Shown: positions 13,955 to 19,889 of the stretch, one piece after another
How positions within the stretch are numbered: position 1 is the first letter of the stretch
Layout of the letters: every line of letters starts with the position of its first letter
DNA from: Sphingobacteriia bacterium
GTDB lineage: Bacteria > Bacteroidota > Bacteroidia > NS11-12g > UBA955
Length of the DNA stretch: 19,889 nucleotides
NCBI GenBank assembly: GCA_021151535.1
Contig: JAGKXC010000035.1
Coordinates: 1-19,889 of the forward strand
Direction of reading: 5' to 3'
Notes under the pieces: model-generated
What the model was told of the DNA's origin: nothing
Databases searched by the model: none
Seen by the model: only the letters and a program-made list of their open reading frames with translations
Program-made: the position numbers and the translations under genes

Positions 13955-15234
13955 ATAACTTTAGAAGTGTAAGACCTGAGCCACAGATTATTAGGACCTT
14001 TGATATTCCTAGTGTTTCCACATCCAATCTAAAAACTGGCCATCCTGTTTATATTCAAAAAACGGAAGATATTGGGGTTGTACGTATTGAATTTTTTTGG
14101 GGAAAAAGCAAGTTTCATCAAAAGAAATCTTTTGTTGCGACATTGGCTGCAGACATGTTGTTTTCAGGAAATCCTGAAAGAAATGAGGAAGAAATCATTA
14201 AAAAGTTAGACTATTTGGGTGCAAGTTATCAAACGGATACCACACTATTTGGTACTTCTTTGATTTTAAGATGTCAGAAAAAATTCACCAAAGAGGTGAT
14301 TGATTGGGTTATTGAAAATACTGTAACGGTAGATTATCCCGAGGAATTGGTTCAAAACCAATGTATGATTCGTAAAGCTTCTTTGGATAGGCAACAACAA
14401 ACACCCAAATATTGGTCGAACCGTATTTCTTTGGAAAAACTATACGGGGAAGAGCATCCATTATCAAAGTTTGGGGAAATGTCTGATTATGATTTGATTA
14501 CATCTTATGATTTGAAAGTGTTTCATACTCAGTACATGGGATATCAAGATTGTATGGTATTGTTATCTGGCGATGTAGACGATTCCATTGTTAGTGTTAT
14601 TGAAGATCAATTTTCAAAATTCGGTTATGGATCTTTTGAAATTATTGAAAACCAAAATGTTACTCCACTTGCGATTTCTGATACTCTGGTAAAAAAGAAA
14701 ATTGCCAATACGAGTCAAGCCAGTTTACAATTGATTTCTCATGTTGCTCCGGTATCGATGAGAGAGCGACATGTATTAACTGTATTGAACTTGATCCTCG
14801 GCGGATATTTTGGCAGCCGTTTAATGCAAGAATTACGTGAAAAGCAAGGTTTAACGTATGGAATTGGTAGTTATTTCAAATCGGCATTTAATGAATTCAC
14901 TTGGATTATTTCGGGAGAATTGAATGCATCAAATGGAGAAAAATCAATTGAAAGTATTCATCAGATTTTTGAAGACTTGAAAGAAACTTTGGTTGCTGAA
15001 GAAGAGCTTCAAAAAGTAAAACAATACTATTCAGGAATATACAGATCCGGTTTTGACGGACCATTTGCGATGAGCTCTAAGGTTCAACAAATTTTAATCA
15101 AGCGACTACCTCAAGATTACTATACAACGGTATTACCTACAATTTGGTCTGTAACAGCAGAGGAAATTCAGGAAGTGGCCAATAAATACTTGAATGTTTC
15201 GTTATTCCACCATGTAATTGCCGGAGAAGTTTAA
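13951..15234 (+). CDS. M16 family peptidase-like protein (non-catalytic partner)
   Basis: A 427-residue M16-fold protein starting inside the stop codon of the catalytic gene. Where HxxEH would be, the sequence is KKSFVATLAADMLFSGNPERNEEEI (58-82, no histidine-glutamate pair), so the zinc site is lost. The C-terminal half has the conserved Arg/Tyr block GSRLMQELREKQGLTYGIGS (288-307), with Arg296 and Tyr303, that positions the substrate in active M16 enzymes. The pair thus resembles two-gene M16B heterodimers and the alpha/beta subunits of the mitochondrial processing peptidase. Assembly into one enzyme is inferred. No signal peptide is visible. It is followed at four bases by the T9SS-sorted gene. 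Confidence 0.9.
   Translation: MNNFRSVRPEPQIIRTFDIPSVSTSNLKTGHPVYIQKTEDIGVVRIEFFWGKSKFHQKKSFVATLAADMLFSGNPERNEEEIIKKLDYLGASYQTDTTLFGTSLILRCQKKFTKEVIDWVIENTVTVDYPEELVQNQCMIRKASLDRQQQTPKYWSNRISLEKLYGEEHPLSKFGEMSDYDLITSYDLKVFHTQYMGYQDCMVLLSGDVDDSIVSVIEDQFSKFGYGSFEIIENQNVTPLAISDTLVKKKIANTSQASLQLISHVAPVSMRERHVLTVLNLILGGYFGSRLMQELREKQGLTYGIGSYFKSAFNEFTWIISGELNASNGEKSIESIHQIFEDLKETLVAEEELQKVKQYYSGIYRSGFDGPFAMSSKVQQILIKRLPQDYYTTVLPTIWSVTAEEIQEVANKYLNVSLFHHVIAGEV
15223..15229 (+). promoter_or_regulatory. Shine-Dalgarno-like GGAGAAG before the TTG start at 15239
   Basis: GGAGAAG ends nine bases before the TTG at 15239 and lies within the last codons of the upstream peptidase gene. It supports the unusual TTG start. 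Confidence 0.5.
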
Positions 15235-15238
15235 TTGA

Positions 15239-17017
15239 TTGATTAACAAAGCCAAACATATCGTATTTGTATTCTTATCTTTCATTGTTCAGCAACTTTT
15301 TGCTGTTCAAAACGGGGTAAGTATTACTCGAGCATGTTTGGACAAATTCACCAATGAATTAACGGTAAGTTACATACCTACATCTGACGGCTGTGGTAGT
15401 TTCAAATATTACAGACTTTACGGGAGAGAAGACGCAACAAGTCCATATGTTTTATTGAAACAAACCAACGTTTTAGCATCAACTTTGATGCAGGCAACAC
15501 TGCCAAACAACAAAAAATGGCAGGTTTATATTTCTACCCATTCGGCATGTAATGGAATTGATTCATTTAATTCTGCGACAATTTACGTTGACGACGTGGC
15601 ACCATTGGCATTTGAGCCAGACAGTGTAAGTGTTGAGATAAGTTCTCAATTACTCATAGCTGGATGGAGCACAACTAGCGACAAGGACGTCATGGGATAT
15701 AGTCTATTTAAAGAGAATGGTGGTACAAATTTATTAATCAAGGATACTTTTTCATGTTTCTATCGATTTAATAAAAGCATTTTTGATCCAAAAGGTGGGA
15801 CATCAATATTATTTTCTATTGCTGCTTTTGATAGTTGTATAAATGGTGGTATTTTAAGTAGTTATCACAGTCCACCTAAACTTTCAATTTCAATTGATCC
15901 TAACTATTTATGTAATAAAAAATGTACTTTAAATATCATACCTTATCAAGGTTGGAAAACTGACAGTATTTTTATTTACAGAAGGGATGATAACACCAAT
16001 TTATGGAAATATTTAGGTTTTATTATTAATCCAACTTTATCAGAAAAATGGGTTGACCAAGTTCCACAATTCGACGTAGGCTATACTTATTTGGTTCGTT
16101 GCTCCAAAATCAGCAGTTATATTAGTTCTAGCAGTAGTTTAGTAAGCACAAAATTGTTATCTATTTCTGGTGTTACGCCACCAGAAATATCCAGTGTATC
16201 GGTGAATGGAAACACAATTGAAATTACTGCAAAAACAGGAAATATTCCTAATGGTTTTTCTGCAAAATTAGAAAAGAAAGATTTTACTGGAAATTGGACA
16301 ATGGTAAATCAGAAAACCAATTCTAGTGGTGGTGTAACCAACATCAACTTAAACTATACTGATAATTCAGTAAACACATCTAGCAGAGAAGAAATTTACC
16401 GAATCATTCGAATCAACAACTGTGGAAGTTCATTTGACAGCACGTATTTGTTCAACTCAATACTATTAAAGAACATTTCCAGAGATTGTAAATGGAGTAA
16501 TTACCGCGGTTGGAGTTGTATTCCGTGCAGTGAAAATTACGAATACGAATTATTGAATTTCTACGCACCTATTGGGAGTTGGCAAAACACGCATACTTTT
16601 AACAAAGTTGATGATACGATTTGGTCAATTCCCAGTTCATTATTAGGATTAAGAAAGTTTAAAATTCTAGCAAGAAATTTAGCATCCGGTAACATTGCAT
16701 ATTCAAATGAAATTCAAATTGATTTGGGATATGATTCCAGTGCTGTTGATACAATCCTAATTCCAACGGCATTTACACCGGAGGGATTGAATCCGGTATT
16801 TAAAATGTCGAACCCCGCAATAGGCTTAGGTGAATCGATGTTATTTATATATGATCGTTGGGGGCATAAGGTATGGGAGGGCGATGCAAAGTTGGGTTGG
16901 AACGGCAAAATTGAAAATGGAGAATTTATATCTCAAGGGTTTTACATTTACCGAATTGAGGCAGTTTACAGGAATAAGCGGGTGATAAAATCAGGAACAG
17001 TTTTACTCATACGATAA
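15239..17017 (+). CDS. Secreted protein with T9SS type B (gliding-motility-associated) C-terminal sorting domain
   Basis: A 592-residue exported protein. The signal peptide is MINKAKHIVFVFLSFIVQQ followed by LFA, with likely cleavage after Ala22. The start is a TTG: an in-frame TGA lies immediately upstream (15236-15238), and no ATG, GTG or other TTG occurs before the hydrophobic core ends. The middle consists of beta-rich fibronectin-III-like segments with scattered cysteines, for example the CKWSNYRGWSCIPC cluster at about 420-433. The last 85 residues form the CTD (PTAFTPEGLNPVF, then LFIYDRWGHKVWEG, GWNGK, SQGFYIYRIEA, and a terminal SGTVLLIR). This type sends proteins through the type IX secretion system to the cell surface. 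Function beyond that is unknown: adhesin or matrix protein is possible. It is in one operon with the M16 pair, four bases downstream. Confidence 0.88.
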   Translation: MINKAKHIVFVFLSFIVQQLFAVQNGVSITRACLDKFTNELTVSYIPTSDGCGSFKYYRLYGREDATSPYVLLKQTNVLASTLMQATLPNNKKWQVYISTHSACNGIDSFNSATIYVDDVAPLAFEPDSVSVEISSQLLIAGWSTTSDKDVMGYSLFKENGGTNLLIKDTFSCFYRFNKSIFDPKGGTSILFSIAAFDSCINGGILSSYHSPPKLSISIDPNYLCNKKCTLNIIPYQGWKTDSIFIYRRDDNTNLWKYLGFIINPTLSEKWVDQVPQFDVGYTYLVRCSKISSYISSSSSLVSTKLLSISGVTPPEISSVSVNGNTIEITAKTGNIPNGFSAKLEKKDFTGNWTMVNQKTNSSGGVTNINLNYTDNSVNTSSREEIYRIIRINNCGSSFDSTYLFNSILLKNISRDCKWSNYRGWSCIPCSENYEYELLNFYAPIGSWQNTHTFNKVDDTIWSIPSSLLGLRKFKILARNLASGNIAYSNEIQIDLGYDSSAVDTILIPTAFTPEGLNPVFKMSNPAIGLGESMLFIYDRWGHKVWEGDAKLGWNGKIENGEFISQGFYIYRIEAVYRNKRVIKSGTVLLIR

Positions 17018-17043
17018 ATTCAACAAAGCATAGAGGTTTATGT

Positions 17044-17086
17044 ATTAAAATTCATGTTATTAAACGAGTTAGGTAATTAAAATTCA
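17044..17086. repeat. Direct repeat ATTAAAATTCA, 32 bases apart
   Basis: ATTAAAATTCA occurs at 17044-17054 and 17076-17086 in the 107-base gap before ybeY. The 32-base period is about three helical turns, so a regulator could touch both copies on one face. The region is AT-rich, and chance recurrence is plausible. No exact -7 box or terminator is seen in this gap. Confidence 0.3.
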
Positions 17087-17124
17087 GGCATAAAATATAA
17101 ATAACGAATAATTTCAGGACAAAA

Positions 17125-17589
17125 ATGGGTTTAAGTGTTTCATTTTCAAACAGATGTGGTTTTATTGATGGTAAAAACAGGGCTTTGATTAGGACTTTGT
17201 TAAAACATATTTCGGAGACAGAAAACAAGAAAATTGAATCATTGGGATATGTATTTTACTCGGACGATGAATTATTGGAGTTAAACATTTCATATTTGAA
17301 TCACAATACATATACAGATATTATCACTTTTGATCTTGGAAATACAAAATCAGAGGAGATTATAGGTGAAATTTATATATCAAGGGATCGCGTTAAAGAA
17401 AATGCTAACACATATGGCGTTTCGTTTGAAGACGAATTAATCCGAGTGATTTCACATGGTTTATTGCATTTAATGGGCTATAAAGACAAGAGCACAAAAG
17501 ATGCTTCGATAATGAGAGAGCAAGAAGAACGATGTTTATCTTTGTGGCGTGAAATATCATCGGTTTCACGTGAAACCATAACATTTTAA
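17125..17589 (+). CDS. ybeY: rRNA maturation endoribonuclease YbeY
   Basis: Zinc-dependent endoribonuclease involved in 16S rRNA 3'-end maturation and ribosome quality control; 154 residues, normal length. The core is ISYLNHNTYTDIITFDLG (55-72), then EEIIGEIYISRDRV and the metal motif HGLLHLMGYKDKS with His111 and His115. The third zinc position, His in the usual HGxLHLxGYDH, is Asp121 here (GYKDK). I recall this variant from other Bacteroidota, so it is probably not a defect. The ATG at 17125 has AGGAC four bases upstream. The C-terminal codons (147-151, VSRET) carry a parS-like palindrome. mnmG starts 14 bases after the stop codon, so the two genes are likely co-transcribed. Confidence 0.95.
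   Translation: MGLSVSFSNRCGFIDGKNRALIRTLLKHISETENKKIESLGYVFYSDDELLELNISYLNHNTYTDIITFDLGNTKSEEIIGEIYISRDRVKENANTYGVSFEDELIRVISHGLLHLMGYKDKSTKDASIMREQEERCLSLWREISSVSRETITF
17563..17578. other. parS-like ParB-binding site 1 (end of ybeY)
   Basis: GGTTTCACGTGAAACC at 17563-17578 (core GTTTCACGTGAAAC at 17563-17576 plus flanks) is a perfect palindrome. Centred on CACGTG, it matches the widely conserved parS site TGTTTCACGTGAAACA at 14 of 16 positions, missing only the outermost base on each side. It lies inside ybeY codons 146-151. ParB binds such sites near the origin and spreads to build the segregation complex. Recognition is by eye; no ParB gene is in this window. Confidence 0.75.
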
Positions 17590-17603
17590 GAGGAAAAGAA
17601 AAG

Positions 17604-19469
17604 ATGGAAAACATGTATGATGTAATTGTTGTTGGGGCTGGTCATGCCGGTTGTGAGGCTGCTCATGCTGCTGCAAGGATGGGTAGTAGGGTTATGCTCA
17701 TCACCATGAATATGGAAACGATTGCGAGAATGAGTTGCAATCCTGCTATGGGCGGCGTTGCGAAAGGTCAGATTGTAAGAGAAATTGATGCGTTGGGAGG
17801 AATGAGCGGTATCATTACGGATAAAACGATGATACAATTTAGAATGCTCAATCGTTCTAAAGGCGTTGCCATGTGGAGTCCACGTGCTCAAAGTGATCGT
17901 TGGAGATTTGCAGAAGAATGGAGATTGGCATTAGAGATGAATCCTTTGGTTGATTTTTTCCAAGATAGTGTTAATTCTCTCCTGTTTTTAGGTGATTCGG
18001 TAAGTGGTGTTGTTACGGGAATGGGAATTACTTTTCATGGTAAAACGGTTGTACTGACTACCGGAACATTCTTAAACGGGTTAATTCATATAGGTAAAAA
18101 GAATTTTGGCGGAGGAAGAATGGGAGAAAAAGCATCTACTGGAATTACTGAACAATTGCTAGAACGCGGATTTGTATCAGGTAGAATGAAAACAGGAACA
18201 CCGCCTCGGGTAGATGGTAGATCATTGAATTATTCTATCATGGAAGAGCAATTGGGCGATGAAAATCCATCAAAGTTTAGCTTTTCACGTGAAACATCGC
18301 CATTAACCAAACAAAGAAGTTGTTATATTACGTATACAAACGAAAATGTTCATGAAGTTTTAAGAGAGGGATTTGAGGACAGTCCAATGTACAATGGAAG
18401 TATAACAGGATTAGGGCCCAGATACTGTCCGAGTATTGAAGACAAAATAAACAGATTTGCAGAAAGAGATAGACATCAGATTTTTGTAGAACCAGAAGGT
18501 TGGAATACTGTAGAAGTATATGTAAACGGTTTCTCTACTTCCCTACCCGATCACATACAATTAAAGGCTATTAAATTGATACCGGGTTTTGAACAAGCCA
18601 AGATATTTAGACCGGGCTATGCAATTGAATATGATTACTTTCAGCCAACTCAGTTATACTCTAATTTGGAAACAAAACTGATAAAAAACATGTTTTTTGC
18701 TGGACAGATTAATGGAACAACCGGTTATGAAGAAGCGGCGGCACAAGGATTAATGGCGGGTATAAATGCTTCATTGCGTGTTCAGGAGAAAGAATCACTT
18801 GTTTTGCGTAGAGATCAAGCCTACATAGGTGTATTGATTGATGATTTGATTAATAAAGGCACGGAAGAGCCTTATAGAATGTTTACGAGTAGAGCAGAGT
18901 ATCGAATTTCATTACGTCAGGATAATGCCGATACCCGTTTAACGCCCATTGGTCACCAAATTGGATTGGCATCTCAAGAACGACTCATTAATTTAGAAAA
19001 GAAAAACCACGAAGCTGCAGAGATTCAAGCGTACTTGGAACAAACCAATATAGACATAGACGATTTTCAGACGTATTTAAATAAAGAAAACAATGAAAGT
19101 GCACTTACAGAAAAGCAGCGTGCTGCTAAAATATTACTTCGACCACATATTGAAATTGAGCATATACTTGAGATTCCTAAATTTAATGAAGCATTGAATC
19201 ATTATGAGCCTTTATCTATTGAAAGAGCAGGAATTGAAATAAAGTATAAATCTTATATCCAAAGAGAAACTGAACAAGCGGATAAATTAAAAAAACTAGA
19301 AGATTTAAAAATTCCAAAGAACTTCAATTTTAGACAATTGCAAAGTATTAGTATGGAAGGGAGGGAAAAGCTCAGTAAGATTCAACCCGATACGATAGGG
19401 CAAGCGATGAGAATCTCTGGCGTAAGTCCTTCGGATATTCAAGTATTGATAGTTCATTTTGGTAGATAG
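17604..19469 (+). CDS. mnmG: tRNA uridine-5-carboxymethylaminomethyl modification enzyme MnmG
   Basis: FAD-dependent subunit of the MnmE-MnmG complex, which installs the (carboxymethyl)aminomethyl group at C5 of wobble U34 in certain tRNAs. The 621 residues match family length. The FAD-binding motif is VVGAGHAGCEAAHAAARMG (9-27), followed by SCNPAMGGVAKG with Cys45. The GidA signature is GRMKTGTPPRVDG (193-205). Cys275 in GPRYCPSIEDK is the conserved catalytic-type cysteine, and the FAD loop INGTTGYEEAAAQG is present. The C-terminal helical MnmE-binding domain is complete (ending SGVSPSDIQVLIVHFGR). The start at 17604 has a purine-rich GAGGAAAAGAAAAG just before it. A second parS-like palindrome lies inside the coding region at codons 227-231. 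Confidence 0.98.
   Translation: MENMYDVIVVGAGHAGCEAAHAAARMGSRVMLITMNMETIARMSCNPAMGGVAKGQIVREIDALGGMSGIITDKTMIQFRMLNRSKGVAMWSPRAQSDRWRFAEEWRLALEMNPLVDFFQDSVNSLLFLGDSVSGVVTGMGITFHGKTVVLTTGTFLNGLIHIGKKNFGGGRMGEKASTGITEQLLERGFVSGRMKTGTPPRVDGRSLNYSIMEEQLGDENPSKFSFSRETSPLTKQRSCYITYTNENVHEVLREGFEDSPMYNGSITGLGPRYCPSIEDKINRFAERDRHQIFVEPEGWNTVEVYVNGFSTSLPDHIQLKAIKLIPGFEQAKIFRPGYAIEYDYFQPTQLYSNLETKLIKNMFFAGQINGTTGYEEAAAQGLMAGINASLRVQEKESLVLRRDQAYIGVLIDDLINKGTEEPYRMFTSRAEYRISLRQDNADTRLTPIGHQIGLASQERLINLEKKNHEAAEIQAYLEQTNIDIDDFQTYLNKENNESALTEKQRAAKILLRPHIEIEHILEIPKFNEALNHYEPLSIERAGIEIKYKSYIQRETEQADKLKKLEDLKIPKNFNFRQLQSISMEGREKLSKIQPDTIGQAMRISGVSPSDIQVLIVHFGR
18281..18296. other. parS-like ParB-binding site 2 (inside mnmG)
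   Basis: CTTTTCACGTGAAACA at 18281-18296 contains TTTCACGTGAAACA, so it matches the parS consensus TGTTTCACGTGAAACA at 14 of 16 positions, with only the two leftmost bases differing. It lies about 720 bases from the first site, in mnmG codons 227-231. Two such sites this close together are hard to explain by chance. Confidence 0.7.
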
Positions 19470-19500
19470 TTCAATTACCTTCTAACGTTTATCGCCAGAA

Positions 19501-19889
19501 ATGAAAATAAATTACTTAATCAAACAAATAAATTCATCTATTAGAAATGGGTTTATTGTATTGATAGCAACCACTACCCTATCAATATTCATAAATTCTT
19601 GCGGTAATCCTGTGGTGCCAACTGGAGGTCCGAAGGATACAGCATCACCTAAAATTACAGATATTAGAATTAAAAAGGGCGATAAAGATCAAACAATAAC
19701 TATTCGATTTGATGAAAACATTAGCGGTAAAGGCAATCCTGTTACCACACCTAAAACCATCAAGCAAAAAAATAGTGTATCGGTACATCGCAAGGAAATG
19801 GATATTAAGGTACCAAATTATACCCAACATATTTTCATTAAAGGTTATATAGTTGATTTAAACGAAAGTAATCTTTATCAAGGGAAGGA
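19501..19889 (+). CDS. Ig-like domain lipoprotein, N-terminal part (runs off window)
   Basis: The frame is open from the ATG at 19501 to the end of the window, giving 129 residues. The N-terminus is a lipoprotein signal: basic region, hydrophobic core FIVLIATTTLSIF, lipobox INSC with Cys34 as the lipidated residue. Then comes GNPVVPTGGPKDTASPKI, the start characteristic of a Bacteroidota lipoprotein family with a Big_5/SbsA-type Ig-like domain. ITIRFDENI and the IKGYIVDLNESN stretch continue that domain. The protein is probably anchored in the outer membrane or periplasm; its function is unknown. It follows mnmG by 31 bases and may be in the same transcript. Confidence 0.8.
   Translation, partial: MKINYLIKQINSSIRNGFIVLIATTTLSIFINSCGNPVVPTGGPKDTASPKITDIRIKKGDKDQTITIRFDENISGKGNPVTTPKTIKQKNSVSVHRKEMDIKVPNYTQHIFIKGYIVDLNESNLYQGK

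Overview
The window comes from a low-GC member of the Bacteroidota. The evidence is a type B T9SS / gliding-motility C-terminal sorting domain, a lipoprotein of a Bacteroidota-type Ig-like family, DUF4403 and DUF7033-type proteins, menaquinone genes, and promoters carrying the Bacteroidota -7 box TAnnTTTG instead of a sigma70 -10 box. The class within the phylum cannot be fixed from this sequence. Nearly all of it is chromosomal housekeeping DNA. No phage, transposase, CRISPR array, tRNA or rRNA is visible, and no gene-free stretch exceeds about 240 bases.

Layout. (1) 1-375: 3' end of a DUF4403 gene, converging on gapA (446-1429, minus) across a bidirectional hairpin terminator. (2) 1494-3625, minus: gmd then fcl, the two-step route from GDP-mannose to GDP-L-fucose, with a hairpin terminator between them. 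(3) Divergent from gmd across only 30 bases, a plus-strand run: a DUF7033/polysaccharide-deacetylase-like protein, a FemAB/GNAT-like protein, menA, menC and an RsmF/NOP-type rRNA cytosine methyltransferase (3656-9668). (4) 9676-11993, minus: an RluB-type pseudouridine synthase with a 350-residue Arg/Gly/Asp/Ser-rich tail containing a long internal duplication, and a small four-cysteine zinc-ribbon protein. (5) 12236-12616: a short single-stranded DNA-binding protein, closed by a strong terminator. (6) 12704-17017: two overlapping M16 peptidase genes (one with the zinc site, one without) coupled to a secreted T9SS-sorted protein. (7) 17125-19889: ybeY, mnmG and the start of a lipoprotein gene.

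How the genes work together: gmd/fcl supply GDP-L-fucose for surface glycans; menA/menC belong to menaquinone synthesis; rsmF-like, rluB-like, ybeY and mnmG all act on rRNA or tRNA; the M16 pair looks like a two-subunit protease.

The most notable non-gene signal is a pair of 16-bp palindromes, one at the 3' end of ybeY and one inside mnmG, each matching 14 of 16 positions of the ParB-binding site parS. They suggest that the window lies near the replication origin and is part of the chromosome-segregation centromere. A second theme is promoter placement: several -7 boxes sit only 4-10 bases from the start codon, predicting leaderless or nearly leaderless mRNAs, while several genes inside operons carry Shine-Dalgarno-like purine runs.
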